From contig NW_014577364.1 of NCBI RefSeq assembly GCF_000485595.1, positions 173,205-237,204 of the forward strand: a stretch of 64,000 nucleotides of DNA, read 5' to 3'. This DNA comes from Priapulus caudatus. Taxonomy: Eukaryota; Priapulida; Priapulimorpha; Priapulimorphida; Priapulidae. Both the position numbers and the translations under genes were made by a program. Under the pieces are notes generated by a model, which saw only the letters and a list, made by a program, of their open reading frames with translations, had not been told where the DNA came from and searched no databases. Shown here piece after piece: positions 38,593 to 50,027 of this stretch (the first letter of the stretch is position 1; the number at the start of each line of letters is the position of its first letter).

Positions 38593-40554
38593 ATTTGTAG
38601 ATGCGAATGCGTGGGCACAAGCCATCAGCGTTAATTTACACGCGATACGATGTTACATTAAAAAACGCGCGCATTGCCGCGTAATAATTGCTGCATGATT
38701 CCTTCACGTGCTCGGTTATATAATCTCATATACTACAGAAAGCCAGATCCGTTCGAATTTCTTACAGTGTGTCTTATATTCTGCAATTTAATTTAACTTT
38801 GTACGGTAGGCTGAGTTTACATATTCTTATCGTAGGATAATAATGGTGAAAAGATTGGCCGCAGTAACAACGGAGTTGTGTCGATAAGACTGAAAGAACT
38901 GGAATTGAATTAGAACCAAATCACGGATTCCGGGCTTAGTTTAGTTAATTAACTAGTGTTTAGTTGAAATGGCTATAGTGACGTATGGAAACAACCTGTA
39001 TGCCTACGTTGACATATATAGGTACTATAATTATATTGCTGTTGTAATATATATTGCAAAATATCTCCCCTACGATGAACCCTGATCAGCTTTTGCTCCC
39101 CACCCTGGCGTACTTGAAGTGAATTTTCTGTACGTATCGCGTTAATCTTCATGTCGAATGCTCTTGCGAAAGGTTTTATTGCATACAATTTGCTCAAATT
39201 TCGAGGCGTTTTCTTGGCCGTGAAATTACAAGCGCCGACGAACGTACTCTTTCAAGCGCCGACGAACGTACTCCTGCTTCTCACATACTTTTATCTATCG
39301 ACATGCTGTGATACAATCGGTTAAGTTACGTACGTTAAGTCTGTGTCATGCATGCTTCGTTGCACGTGGTGTTAGTGACAGAGAACGGTGCACGATATCG
39401 ACGGCAGTGTGCATGAATGCTGTCGGTTAAATTGATTACGTCACGAATTTTCTATGGTAAAATTTGTAAAATTTTTGTTGCCATTGTTTTACATCAACTA
39501 ACGGGACTAAACGTATCGTCAAATTCTTACCTGATAAGATTGTTTCTCAACTAGTTAAAATTCAAAAAAACCTGGACGATTTGATATTGTGTTCCTGACA
39601 TTAATTGCTTGCTATATGGGCTATGTATGAGTCTCGAGTGTATGTTCACATCGAACAATATAGTAAAACAAGAAGTATAATGCAGCAATTTAACCATAAA
39701 ATGTGAACAGATTTACTTATATTTTGTGAAAAAGTGGAAATATTCTTTCTTTTTTTACTATTTACGGTGACGTATGTGAAAATGTACGTGGAGATGTTGA
39801 TGAAAGCTTTATTCGTCTATATGTCGACGGTACTGCTCCTATACCCAGCAGACATGAAAGCGCGATGTATGTTTTTTGGGATGCTAAATGTTAAATACGC
39901 TCAACTCAATATAATCAGAAAGTACTGACTGAGTAGAGGATTAATGTAACCACATCGCCAATACAGTAACTGCAAGACCGCAGCGTCTTGGCACCAGCGG
40001 AAACCAACCAACGCAATCGATATATGATTTCGGTCGGATGAAATAGTACGAGCGCCGACAATGTGCTCTTTGGAAAAATATCGCTGGGTCGTGAACTTCG
40101 GTCAAATTCGTTTCATTTCGCTCTCGTCGCGCGCCGACGCGACATGAAGAAATGATATCGGGCAGTAATTTCACTTTCGCAAACACGTTTCGCACCATTG
40201 GAACCATCGGCATCGCAGAGCGCCCTCCTCGCCACCAGGCGCGCCACCAGCGCGGCGTCCGCGTGCGGCGGATTTCTTGCCGTCGGAAGGCTGTAGCGAA
40301 AATACGGGCGGCGTATCGATTGGCGGTGAACAGGCAGCAGCAGCGACGGCGCACACTGAGCGTTAGCTCTCATTAGATGAGTCCGCACAGCGTGCTGCCT
40401 AGCCGCCGGCCTAATACGCGCGCCATTTTTCGCCTCTTTATATAATATGAAGTTGGCAAGTTTCGCAATTATCGGTATGAGATGCCCGAGCATGCTTGCT
40501 AGGTTGCTTGCTGAGTTGCTAGGTGGACGTCGCTGAGAAATCAGTGGTTGCGTT
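38593..40554. other. NCKX intron C-D, late part
   Basis: No gene recognised. A ~22-base tandem duplication (CAAGCGCCGACGAACGTACT) occurs at 39,229-39,272. A GC-rich patch lies at 40,120-40,420 with Arg-rich open frames that look non-coding. Confidence 0.5.
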
Positions 40555-40838
40555 AAGTTGCGTTTACACTATAGATTTTTGTCAGCAAATCGTCCCGATT
40601 TCAAGTGCATTCCAACTTGCCCCCAACTTGACCAAAGTGCATTCCAAGAAATTCGATTGGGTTGGAGTCGGAGTCGGAGTCGGAGTCAAGTCGCCGAGTT
40701 GGAGAAATAGAACGTGTTCTATTTCTCCAACTCGGCCCGACTCCGACTCCAATACAATCGTATTTCAGCCGATTGTGTTGGAATGCACTTGAAATCGGTA
40801 CGATTTGCTGACAAAAATTGATAGTGTAAACGTAGCTT
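40555..40838. mobile_element. MITE-like inverted-repeat element (CGTTTACACTAT ends)
   Basis: Ends are CGTTTACACTAT (40,561) and ATAGTGTAAACG (to 40,832). The inverted homology extends inward for about 60 bases (TTTTTGTCAGCAAATCGT, GATTTCAAGTGCATTCCAAC) with small differences. A second inner hairpin, GTTGGAGAAATAGAA with TTCTATTTCTCCAAC, lies around 40,705. A GGAGTC tandem run lies at about 40,665-40,690. Nearly the whole ~280 bases can fold on itself. No coding potential. Confidence 0.82.
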
Positions 40839-41430
40839 TAGAATGTCATATGCCGGGAGCAGATTGACTCGGTATAGAAGCCGACATGCTCGGCAATATT
40901 GCTCAGGCGTCCATGTTTAAAGAGCCAAACGCGATACGTATATACTCAGAGGTTTCTCGATAGATCAATTCGGCGGTATTTCTGAGTACACGTCTTCTTC
41001 GTTCGATCCTGTTTAAACGTCGTTTCATAAAATGAAATAATATCGTGTGATTGCTGACTGCTGCTAAATTTTATCGATTAACCGCCTCAAAACACAATAA
41101 ATTTGTTTTTCGTTTTTTTCAAAATATCTCTAACATGATTTTCACTTCGGAGACGGAAATAATGAAACATGACGGAATACGTTTGAATTTTAAAGGACGC
41201 GCGTTTTGCTTAGCGAAATAGTTGCTACAAGAAAATTGTTTTGTGTGTATGTTTCGAGAAGATTTTGATTGTACAAGGCTCATGATTTTGCCATGCGACG
41301 CGCGGGCACTGTTTCGTATCGTTGTGACGGTGTTGCTGCACCGCCACATTGCACCCACTCTTGCATGAACGCCCACGTACTTTGACGGACCACACACCGT
41401 TATATTATTAGTTATATTGTTATGTTGCAG
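40839..41430. other. NCKX intron C-D, end
   Basis: Nothing recognised. The stretch becomes AT-rich (TTATATTATTAGTTATATTG) just before the exon D acceptor. Confidence 0.6.
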
Positions 41431-41623
41431 CTCCGTTCGCCAACGAGCCGGATTTGTCTCCACAGCCGGTCAGTAGCGGCGCGAACAACATTCCCATGTT
41501 GAAGATTGACGGCCTAATGTCGCCGGTCACGGAAAAGCCCGAGAGTATGGCGGAAAATGCCGAACCAAACGGACAGGCTGCAACCGTACCGATCGACGAG
41601 CATATACGAGACTCGCCCAGGCG
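41431..41623 (+). CDS. SLC24A3/4-like: NCKX exon D: cytosolic loop
   Basis: Acceptor ATGTTGCAG, donor GTATAA; 2 nt + 63 codons + 2 nt. The peptide is hydrophilic, rich in Pro, Ser, Asn and Glu (APFANEPDLSPQPVSSGA, NNIPMLKIDGLMSPVTEKPE). I cannot align it to a specific vertebrate segment. It is called because both phases fit its neighbours, the splice sites are good, and the frame is open only here. It is absent from the second copy, which starts within the following intron. Confidence 0.8.
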
Positions 41624-41690
41624 GTATAAATCACACGTCGTTTCCTTAGTGCTTATAGTGATTATGTATATTGGATATATATATATATAT

Positions 41691-41721
<31 letters not shown>

Positions 41722-41870
41722 CTTGTATACACACGTTGTTATTCGCGTACTTTCAACCTGCTTTCTTTTCAAAACATATTGATTGTCCTTTTTTAATTTT
41801 ATATAAGAGTACATTATATCATTGTAATTGTGTAATTTATTAATATTCCTTATTTTACTTTCTTGCAAAG

Positions 41871-41967
41871 GCTTTCCTTTCACGATGCCGGATTTCGGGT
41901 GATGTTATCCAACCAATTCGACCCGAAGACCCGTATGAGAACTGCCTGCAGAGTCGTCATTATGGAG
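41871..41967 (+). CDS. SLC24A3/4-like: NCKX exon E: conserved loop motif
   Basis: Acceptor TTGCAAAG, donor GTACGA; 1 nt + 32 codons. The peptide LSFHDAGFRVMLSNQF followed by DPKTRMRTACRVVIME closely follows the SLC24A3 loop segment LSFSEAGLRIMITSHFPPKT. This is the only strongly conserved part of the cytosolic loop. Its role is not assigned here. Confidence 0.92.
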
Positions 41968-42275
41968 GTACGATGCACACATGCATGCATCTATCCGCTC
42001 TGGTCTTCAACTGCCACCCCACCCCTCCTTCACCACAAGCCTATAGCCTTTACGTTGGCATTATAAAACGGCTGGTTTTATATTGGAAGGGTATCACTAA
42101 CGGAGGACTGCGCACATAGATATCTCAGGGCTACCAGAATATCACTGCTTATTTGATCGCCAGCTTGCGTACACATAATACGAACTGCCTTTTAATTATA
42201 CAAATACACCGTTTTAGCAGGACACCCTCGGGTGAGTTGTGGTTTGATAATATAGTGCGAATTTCGTTACTGTAG

Positions 42276-42394
42276 AAACAATTGCTCCGGAATCAGAGTC
42301 GAGTTAGGCGGCTCTCCATGAAGAGCAATAGATGCTTCCAGCAGCTAAGCTTTGAAAGTGAGCTCGGCTCGTACACCAAGGCTGTGTATGGAAA
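42276..42394 (+). CDS. SLC24A3/4-like: NCKX exon F: cytosolic loop, basic stretch
   Basis: Acceptor TTACTGTAG, donor GTAAGT; 39 codons + 2 nt. It encodes KQLLRNQSRVRRLSMKSN and then RCFQQLSFESELGSYTKAVY. RVRRLSMK looks like a basophilic-kinase (PKA-type RRLS) site, which is inference only. Phases agree with exons E and G. Copy 2 has one silent change (TTG to CTG). Confidence 0.8.
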
Positions 42395-43291
42395 GTAAGT
42401 CCAAGCGCCTACACCACGCCGCCTCATTTGTACTCGGTCATCACCACAGAGATCATTTTCATAACATTTAATCACCACCACCATCATCATCAGCGTCATC
42501 ACCATCATCATCATGATCATCATCATCATCGTCATCATCATCATCGTCATCATCAGCATCAGCATCAGTATCATCATCAACATCATCTTAGTAATAATAT
42601 TAATAAAAACAAATAGTAATAATAAAAAATTAATTTCATCATCATCATAATCATCCTCATCACTGCTCCCACATCATTAGCAACACTGTGTTCACCGTAG
42701 TCGTGCCATTACCATTATCATCATCGACTGTGTTCACCATCACACATATTTAATGTAAGCATCGTCTGAAATTCGTGGCAACATTTTTCTTTGTCCGTGC
42801 TTACCCTGCTGTGTTTCGTTGGAGGCGATCATCCGCTCTGCATTTCGCTTGTAAAAATTAACTTGTTCCATTTTACGCTGCATCAGCAGCTTTTTCTCGT
42901 CAGCATGATGACTTAAGAAATACTAAACGTTTCGGTCTCGTTTACTCATCTCTAACACTGTCCCGTTTAATTAATAATTACTTAATTAATAATTATCAAT
43001 AATAATTATTATTATTATCATTATTATTATTATTATTATTATCTTAATTATTAATAATTATTAATTAATTATCCGTTATATGGATCTGAGAACTATAGAC
43101 AGGATGGCGCCGGAATGTATTTTGCAACGGTTCTGCTTTGTGTTGGCAACCTGCTCCGCCCCCGACAAGCATAGTTGAGATGCAATATCGTTGGTCTCGT
43201 CCATCGCAGGCATTATCACGTGAAAGCGTAGGTGGTGCATTCAATATATCGCCAGCTTTGTGCCATCTCTCATTCGTCTATCTCGCTGCAG
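42395..43291. repeat. NCKX intron F-G with (CAT)n and (ATT)n tracts
   Basis: A CAT/CAC/CAG trinucleotide tract at 42,469-42,590 and another CATCAT patch at 42,636-42,660. An AT-only ATTATT/TTAATTA tract lies at about 42,965-43,075. The His-rich and Met-rich frames are artefacts. Confidence 0.85.
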
Positions 43292-43353
43292 CATCACGAC
43301 ACCCGAAGCTGAAGTGCAAGCCTTCGACTCGTGGAAGAAAGTGCCTAAAGCGG
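43292..43353 (+). CDS. SLC24A3/4-like: NCKX exon G: end of the cytosolic loop
   Basis: Acceptor CTCGCTGCAG, donor GTAAGA; 1 nt + 20 codons + 1 nt. It encodes ITTPEAEVQAFDSWKKVPKA. The final base joins exon H to make the Asp of ADGAVEMVKW, equivalent to the TPSGKLETVKW region of SLC24A3. A short exon, but both phases match. Confidence 0.8.
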
Positions 43354-43380
43354 GTAAGAGACACTTGTGTGGGTGTATAA

Positions 43381-43462
43381 TATCAGGAGTGAATATAATA
43401 GAGACCTATAGATTATTATCTATAGAATAGATAATAGAAATCTTTATTATTCACTCCTGATA
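43381..43462. repeat. 82-bp hairpin element with TATCAGGAGTGAAT ends
   Basis: The left end TATCAGGAGTGAATATAATA pairs with the right end TTATTATTCACTCCTGATA. An inner pair (GATTATTATCTATAG with ATAGATAATAGA) strengthens the fold. Copy 2 at 51,868-51,949 has two changes in the left arm (TACCAGGAATGAAT) and an intact right arm. It looks like a tiny MITE related to the palindrome at 31,423. Confidence 0.75.
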
Positions 43463-44823
43463 GTGCTCGTAGCCACCCGCCATGTGAACGTTTGTAGAAG
43501 CCGGAATGCTGAGATGCTCGACATTCTGTCACCGTGTATAGATAGGGCTTCGTCTTTGAAAGAAAGGGTGACATTTTTTTCGCTAGGCAATATCGGCGAA
43601 GACAAGTTTTCCGATCTTTATACACAGGCGACACCGTCTGGTATATACGTACGCAGAAGTCGCGGTGTGTGTCATCCGCCAAATAGTATACCTGGGTGCA
43701 CGCGTGGTGCGCTTTTAATTAACAATGGCGTCTGACAAATATCGTGGATTGCCGTCTAGGTCATAGCAATTGCAACTCTGGTGTTGCCACCGTGATTACC
43801 GCTACTATTAATGCATTCGAACAGTCTGTGTGTTTGAGGGATACCACACAATGCCGCATATATACAGCTTTAAGAGCTATTACACATAAACGAGGTACGC
43901 TGCAAAGCGTTATAGGTAACCATATCGATTGCTTGATTATTTTATTGCGAGTCGTTGGCTAATTAAAAGCAGGACGACGCCCCTGTATCTGAACTCCGTC
44001 ACTGGACTGCCGTCAAGTAACAGTCCACCCCCCCACCCCACACATACACATTTGCTTTCCCGTAGCTGTGTAATGTGTGAAGTGAGGACGCCACTATATG
44101 AGCTGCATCTGTAAACTGGGTGCGGCATCTCGGCAGATTTAGTAATGCGCTCACGTCTGAGCTTGACAAACGAGCGTTGTACGTACGCGGTCACTGCGCA
44201 TTCGCCAGCCGGTGAGCATTAGAGCATTTTACAGCATTAGAGCTGCTTGCTCTATTGATTTATGTACGCATCGGCCTGCCAGCGCCGGCACGCGAGGATT
44301 TGAACAAATTAAGCGTAATCACTAAAACTAACTAAGAAAACTGCTTTCTGGAACGCTCGAATATCATGAAGCCGTGTCTGAAATTCGCAAGCTAGCACAG
44401 CGCGGCATTGCTTCGTAGGATGTAGAACTTATTATAGTTGGCAAGGCGGGATGTAGAATAGAGAGAGCACAGCGATTACATAAATGCGGTTTGCGGACAG
44501 GAAGGGCGAGTGATCTTTGCCCCGAACACGCATTGAGATTCTTGCTGTATCACGTGATGGCGCTTCTATTCACCACCTCACCACGAGAGCAGATGGGTCG
44601 CAGGGGTGCTTACCACATTGTAGCATCTTCCCACCGGCCTACCCACCTAAAGGCTGGTGCGCAGACAGCGAAATAAGTCTATTCGGTATAAGAACTTTCC
44701 GAAGCAGATAAACAAATTTACTGCTTTTGTCGGAGTAGGGTCAGGGTTTGGTTAATAATTCTTATAACACATAAAACTGACTGCACTACAATTTATGTTT
44801 TTATTTTATTTATTTTAACAAAG
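43463..44823. other. NCKX intron G-H remainder
   Basis: No exon recognised. Open frames of 60-90 codons are conserved between the two copies only because the copies are nearly identical. A CCACCCCCCCACCCCAC-like patch lies near 44,025. Confidence 0.6.
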
Positions 44824-44990
44824 ATGGCGCCGTGGAGATGGTAAAGTGGGCCGTCTGTTGGCCTCTACGGGCCATTCTCTTTATCACTGTGCCCGACTGC
44901 AGAAAGCGACGCTGGGAAAAGTGGTTCATTGCAACGTTTATGCTATCAATTTTTTGGATTGCCATCTTCTCATACGTTATGGTGTGGATG
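44824..44990 (+). CDS. SLC24A3/4-like: NCKX exon H: first helices of the second membrane half
   Basis: Acceptor TTAACAAAG, donor GTGAGT; 2 nt + 55 codons. The peptide runs GAVEMVKWAVCWPLRAILF, ITVPDCRKRRWEKWF, IATFMLSIFWIAIFSYVM, VWM. VKWA--WPL, TVP-C---RWEKWF and FSYMMVWM are SLC24A3 landmarks; two hydrophobic helices flank the basic CRKRRWEKW turn. Copy 2 has Val for the Ala after VKW. Confidence 0.96.
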
Positions 44991-45271
44991 GTGAGTTGAC
45001 AAGTCAATATATCTGTAATGTTAGATAACATATTGATTGATATTTTTACCTTAACATGGTGTGGTCGCTTCGTTGAGAAAGGCTCGCTTTTCTTCGTTTC
45101 CAACCCCCTAATTGTGCCGCCGGTTTTAATGAGAGCAAAGTCGTGACAATAGACCAATAAAAAAACCGAAGTTCTTTTGTCATCTCAGCTTACGGCCGGT
45201 GCGTTATTGTCAACGACAGCGTATGCGCGGGCAATTCTATCCTGATGCATTCCTTTATTGTTTATACCTAG

Positions 45272-45386
45272 GTGATGCTCATAGGATTTACCCTGGGCGT
45301 TCCCGACAGCATAATGGGCATTACGTTCTTGGCAGCTGGCACAAGCATACCTGACGCTATCGCTAGTCTAATCGTAGCAAGGAACG
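45272..45386 (+). CDS. SLC24A3/4-like: NCKX exon I: alpha-2 repeat, first half
   Basis: Acceptor TACCTAG, donor GTGAGG; 38 codons + 1 nt. Contains [24 protein letters not shown] and [11 protein letters not shown]. The Asp of GTSIPD corresponds to the residue numbered Asp548 in human NCKX2, needed for Ca2+ and K+ transport. The frame reads past the donor to a distant stop only as intron. Confidence 0.97.
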
Positions 45387-46518
45387 GTGAGGACGTCCCT
45401 CAAGTGCTCCTCCTGTTGTCGCGTAGATTGAAACCAACGGTCCGGCGGAAACAGAAGTGGTGTTTGGCTGTGCAATTGGTGGCCCGAATCCTGTTAATAA
45501 CGCTAATAGAATTTTAAAAAAAAGAAAGAATTTTAAAGCGCGTGTAGAATTTATTTGATTCCATTCGGAAATTTCTCCATGGCTGGCACGATTACAGTTG
45601 ATGTGATTGCAGCCGTATACGTCGAACTCATTTTATCTCGTGTTCATAACACTGGTCACGTTTTCAGTTAGGTAACTGTGTTTTACATTTCCGTGAATTT
45701 TTACATAAAAGTGTTTCATTCAATTAATAATTGCAAAGGCATTAATTTTGAATTGTGGGTAGCATTTTAATAAAGTGCAACGAGACGTATACATTAAATT
45801 ATTAAGGTTAGATCACATGCATTTGCAGAAATTACATCAGAGAGTCATGACATGTTTCATGAAGAAGGTAAACTAGTTATTTAGAGTTATTTATTCATGG
45901 CGCTTATTCTCCTTGCAAAATTCGATGCACTTGCCATGCGTCTAGGTCTTGTAATTTTATCTGTACTTCCTGTATGTCACGTTACATAAATGCTGCTGCT
46001 GTCCCGCGTTTTAAATTCTAATTTCTCTTTACTGCCATTTATTGACCTAATGGAACTAGGTTTCAATCTTGCGGTGGCTGCATCGCTTACTCATGGTCAA
46101 ACATCAATATTTTCCATGCATCATGGATCAGCGCTAGCAGCAGTCTTTATCACGCTTTTTAACGCCATACCCTCCCGCCATTACCATTCGGTTCGCTGTG
46201 TATCAAACAAGTCGGTTTGAGCAACCCGCAAGAGATATGATGCATAAAATGTAACATATAACATGAAATCTCAGCGGATGTAACACACACCCTCGCACAT
46301 TCCCACCCATCACTGTAAACCGTTCTTATGACTATAGAACGCATTAAGAGCCATACGGGGATGTTTTTAGAAATCGTGAATTCTAGATGTAGCGGAGTGC
46401 TGCTGCTCCGAACCGTAACGTGAGTGGACGCATTTTGTTTGTTTATACAGACGCCAAATGTGCAATAGCGCAGGTGCCATTCGTGTATGTAATTTTACGT
46501 GTGTGAATGTGTTTGAAG
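45387..46518. other. NCKX intron I-J
   Basis: AT-leaning, no exon or repeat recognised. Copy 2 lacks six bases near 45,990 (one CTGCTG). Confidence 0.7.
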
Positions 46519-46631
46519 GTCTCGGGGACATGGCGGTATCGAACAGCATTGGAAGCAATGTCTTCGACATTCTCATAGGTCTGGCTACTCCGTGGTTCAT
46601 GCAGACCGCCCTGATCTCGCCTGGTAGCTTG
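46519..46631 (+). CDS. SLC24A3/4-like: NCKX exon J: alpha-2 repeat, second half
   Basis: Acceptor TGTTTGAAG, donor GTACGT; 2 nt + 37 codons. It encodes [18 protein letters not shown], then [19 protein letters not shown]. The Asp of NVFDIL corresponds to NCKX2 Asp575, a residue linked to K+ dependence, so K+-coupled exchange is expected. The last codon is TTG (Leu) here and TTC (Phe) in copy 2, right at the donor. Confidence 0.97.
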
Positions 46632-47193
46632 GTACGTATATCGATTGTCTGCTCATCAAAGGCGAAAAATCGTTGATCACATTGTTGCGCCCCTCCCCAT
46701 CACACACTCGCACTCACGCACGTACGCACGCACGCACGCACACGCACACGCACACAAACACAAACACAAACGCATGTGCGCGTGCACGCTCGCGAACATA
46801 GAAGTGAAGAGAGAACTCTATGCTCGCGAACAGACGCCCACAGAAGTAGACGCTCCCGCACGCACACGCGTCTGTGAACACATGCGCTTGCGTGCTTACT
46901 TGCATACGAAGACGGTAATAAGCGGCCACATATATTAGCCACATTGATCACAATTAAGCCCATTAAATTGTCTGCTGAGACGCCACAGTACTATCTACGC
47001 CCTGTTATCGCCTGCGCTAAATAATCTCATTATTACGTAGTCATTATAAGTATTAATTATAATGCCATAAGCAACTACGTAGTCCCATCGAACGTTGATG
47101 ATGATGACACAGCGCTATTGCGTTGTGTCGGTCTCTTTGGATATCGTTATTTATTGTTTAATTGTTAATTAATTGTTATTTATCTAATTACAG
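46632..47193. other. NCKX intron J-K
   Basis: Contains a CGCACGCA/CACAAACA tract at about 46,715-46,772. It is six bases longer than in copy 2. An imperfect hairpin (CTATGCTCGCGAAC with GCTCGCGAACATAG) lies at 46,788-46,831. Confidence 0.75.
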
Positions 47194-47259
47194 GTACACA
47201 TCAACAGCCGTGGACTAATCTACTCGGTGATGCTGCTGTTTCTAACCGTGGCCTTCACG
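47194..47259 (+). CDS. SLC24A3/4-like: NCKX exon K: penultimate helix
   Basis: Acceptor AATTACAG, donor GTTAGT; exactly 22 codons. The peptide VHINSRGLIYSVMLLFLTV then AFT matches the SLC24A3 LNSRGLIYSVGLLL segment. Identical in copy 2. Confidence 0.95.
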
Positions 47260-48394
47260 GTTAGTTTGGCTTTCTTTGAATTGAATTCTTAAAAGCAGGA
47301 TGCTCGAATGCATGCGTAGAAAATGTTCTTGCTATAACATCAACTCGTACTTTAAAATTTTACGATTTCTCAGTGAGTGCTCTTGTTTAGCATCATTAAA
47401 AATAAGTCGCGCCTGGCAGTTTGTGGAAACATTTTTCTATCCAAGACATTTAAAGCGTTTCAAGTTCACGGCCAAAGGAGCTTTTTCAAAATCCTCTTCT
47501 TTCATTAGCTATTGATGAGAGTCGTTAATTATACGCAGATTAATCTTATTTCCATCGCTGAGCAGCTTGATAATCCTATTTGTTTATCGCTGTTTTGCGG
47601 ATATTTAGCGTGTACAGTAACAATATTTCCCGTTGCTACAGCGATAGTTGATGAATAAATACCATGAGATGTACCATGATGCGTACCTGATGCGGGTTCC
47701 GTGTCCGTATTGTCGTCCTCGCGACGGCTTATGTTCGTGTACGTTCCTATATTGCATGTTCTAAGTTGTATGCTGCTGTGTGTCTGCGTATGCGTTGTAT
47801 GTTGCTGTATGCTGCTCCGTGTCTGTGTATATGCGTTGCATGTTGCTGTATGCTGCTCCGTGTCTGCGTATGCGTTGTATGTTGCTGTATGCTGCTCCGT
47901 GTCTACGTATGCGTTGCATGTTGCTGTATGCTGCTCCGTGTCTGCGTATGCGTGGTATGTTGCTGTATGCTGCTCCGTGTCTGCGTATGCGTTGTATGTT
48001 GCTGTATGCTGCTCCGTGTCTGCGTATGCGTGGTATGTTGCTGTATGCTGCTCCGTGTCTGCGTATGCGTGGTATGTTGCTGTATGCTGCTCCGTGTCTG
48101 CGTATGCGTTGTATGTTGCTGTATGCGTTGTATGTTTCTGTATGCTGCTCTGTGTCTGTGTATGCGTTGTATGTTGCTGTATGCTGCTCCGTGTCTGTGT
48201 ATGCGTTGTATGTTGCTGTATGCTGCTCCGTGTCTGCGTATGCGTTGTATGTTGCTGTATGCTGTTGGCTGTGTGTGTTTTATTCTGTCGTCTATGTACG
48301 TCTTGGAGGTTGTTGTGTCATGCATAACGGGTGTATAGGTTTTGCGTAGTCGCCGCGTCGCTAGTTCATGCTGCTCTTGTCGCGTCCTCACCAG
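47260..48394. repeat. NCKX intron K-L with 39-bp minisatellite (about 12 units)
   Basis: From 47,766 to 48,270, units of 39 bases (TTGCTGTATGCTGCTCC, GTGTCTGCGTATGCGTTG) repeat about 12 times, with one partial unit near 48,120-48,140. All + frames stay open, giving Cys-Cys-Met-Leu-Leu type repeats. These are artefacts, as is the minus-strand Gln/Thr/His repeat. Copy 2 has only two units. Confidence 0.93.
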
Positions 48395-48541
48395 ATACTC
48401 ACCATACACCTGAATCGGTGGGAGCTGAGCAAGAAGGTCGGCGTGATTTTCATGCTCGTGTACGCCGTCTTTCTCACCTTCTCCGTCATGATCGAGTTCA
48501 ACATGTTTGGCTTCGTCAACCCACCGATGTGCATCGAGTGA
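48395..48541 (+). CDS. SLC24A3/4-like: NCKX exon L: last helix and C-terminus
   Basis: Acceptor CCTCACCAG; 48 codons and TGA. The peptide ILTIHLNRWELSKKVG, VIFMLVYAVFLTFSVM, IEFNMFGFVNPPMCIE matches the SLC24A3 C-terminus (HLNKWQLDKKLG, FLCFSIM, EFNVFTFVNLPMC). It ends within two residues of the family end, so this is the natural terminus. Identical in copy 2. Confidence 0.97.
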   Translation: MLTIHLNRWELSKKVGVIFMLVYAVFLTFSVMIEFNMFGFVNPPMCIE

Positions 48542-50024
48542 GAAGATGCGCACTGCACGAGAGACGGAGACTGGGCCAGGCTCCAATACGATGGAGTCTG
48601 ATACAGCATTGGAGGGACAGAAATGGGCAATCGGGAGCTATGTGTACATGAAGATGAACCATAAGAGCAGCATATGGGTATATTCGAGGTCGTTATACAT
48701 AGAAAGCCCATTAAAGGCTATCGTGTGCGCGTAGGCACGAGTTTAAAAACCTCTGTAGCAAGCTTTAAACTTCCCAAGCAAACGTTGTTAGTTCCTCGGT
48801 GGACGGGGTTCCAACGCCATCTATGAATACCTGAAAGCACAGTTTAAATGCCAGAACAGTGGCATGTAAAACGCTTTCGGTGGGAAGCGCCGTTTTCTCT
48901 CTCAATATATTTACTTGTTAATGTCCCTGTAGTAATCATAACGCTAAAATAGCAAGTATGCGACTTTACCATGCTAGCCTGCTAGGAGTCAGGTCTGAAC
49001 AACTTGAGATGCGAATCTGCGTTGAAGTTCGTGCGCTTGAAATATCCGCGCGGTGGCGCCACTAAACGACTAGACATTTACTGGCCGATGCATGCTCCTG
49101 TAGCGCATTGCCATGCTGCGTTGCTGATTTGAAATGTCCTTGGGGGAAATTATTTATTATTAAACCTAAATGGGGAATTTTCTTGTAATTATGATTGTTT
49201 GAAATGCGTGGTAACTTATTAATGTAAAGAGGAAACTTTTGATCTATGTGTATGTGACGTAGCACAGAATTACTGGTTCGACAATAATGTACAGTGTCTG
49301 TTTTTTGTTGACTATATTATTATTATTATTATGATTATGATTATGATTATGATTATTATTATTATTATTATTTATTAGTTGCTGTTAGGGGGACATAGCT
49401 TGGCAATACGAAAACACAGTATGCAAGGTAAACGACATTCATTGGAACAAACTCTTGAGTATGTAGCTTTGTGTAAACATCGTTGCATGGTTACAAATGT
49501 TAGTACAGTACATGTGTATTAGTACTTGTAAAAGCACGGTGTCGGCTAGCTCCAAGAAACGGTATTGCTAGGGTTAGAATATAGACAATCCGTCGCACAG
49601 CCTGGTCGGGCTAGGTGTCGGCATGCATACACCCGCCATCCATACATGCGTCAATGTATCTAAAGCCGACACCCGCTGCAGTATTCGCTCCTAACCATGT
49701 TTTTAAGTATAGTGCTGTATAAACGCACGCGAGCATTTTCGTCTAGATTATTGCTTATCACCGTGCCTGCAGTTATTAAATGCATCTTTGCAACCAATCA
49801 GAATGGCGCGTCGGGATTTCGTGAGGCGAATGCGACGGGATCCTTCTTTGAGCCAGCATGCGACGGGATCCTCCTTTGAGCCAGCATACGTGCCGAGCAT
49901 TGGGCTATTATGGAGATGTTATTATGATAGTGAGCGCTAACACTTCATACCTATATATTCACTGTTATACTGTTATGTAGCGCTGTAGTCATTTTCTTGC
50001 TAATGAGATCACTATAATCTTTAA

Positions 50025-50027
<3 letters not shown>
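48542..50027. other. NCKX 3' UTR and downstream flank (copy 1)
   Basis: Probable 3' UTR for an unknown length. No canonical AATAAA lies in the first kilobase; where copy 2 has AATAAA this copy reads AATAAT (49,283). An ATT/ATG trinucleotide tract lies at 49,316-49,375. A 28-base tandem pair around GCGACGGGATCC and TTTGAGCCAGCAT lies at about 49,830-49,886. No further gene seen. Confidence 0.6.

Noticed and set aside
47701-48586. Cys/Met/Leu-rich + frames and a Gln/Thr/His-rich minus frame near NCKX exon L
   Set aside because: They read through the 39-bp VNTR in intron K-L. The minus frame also overlaps exon L antisense. The ten-unit length difference between copies argues against coding.
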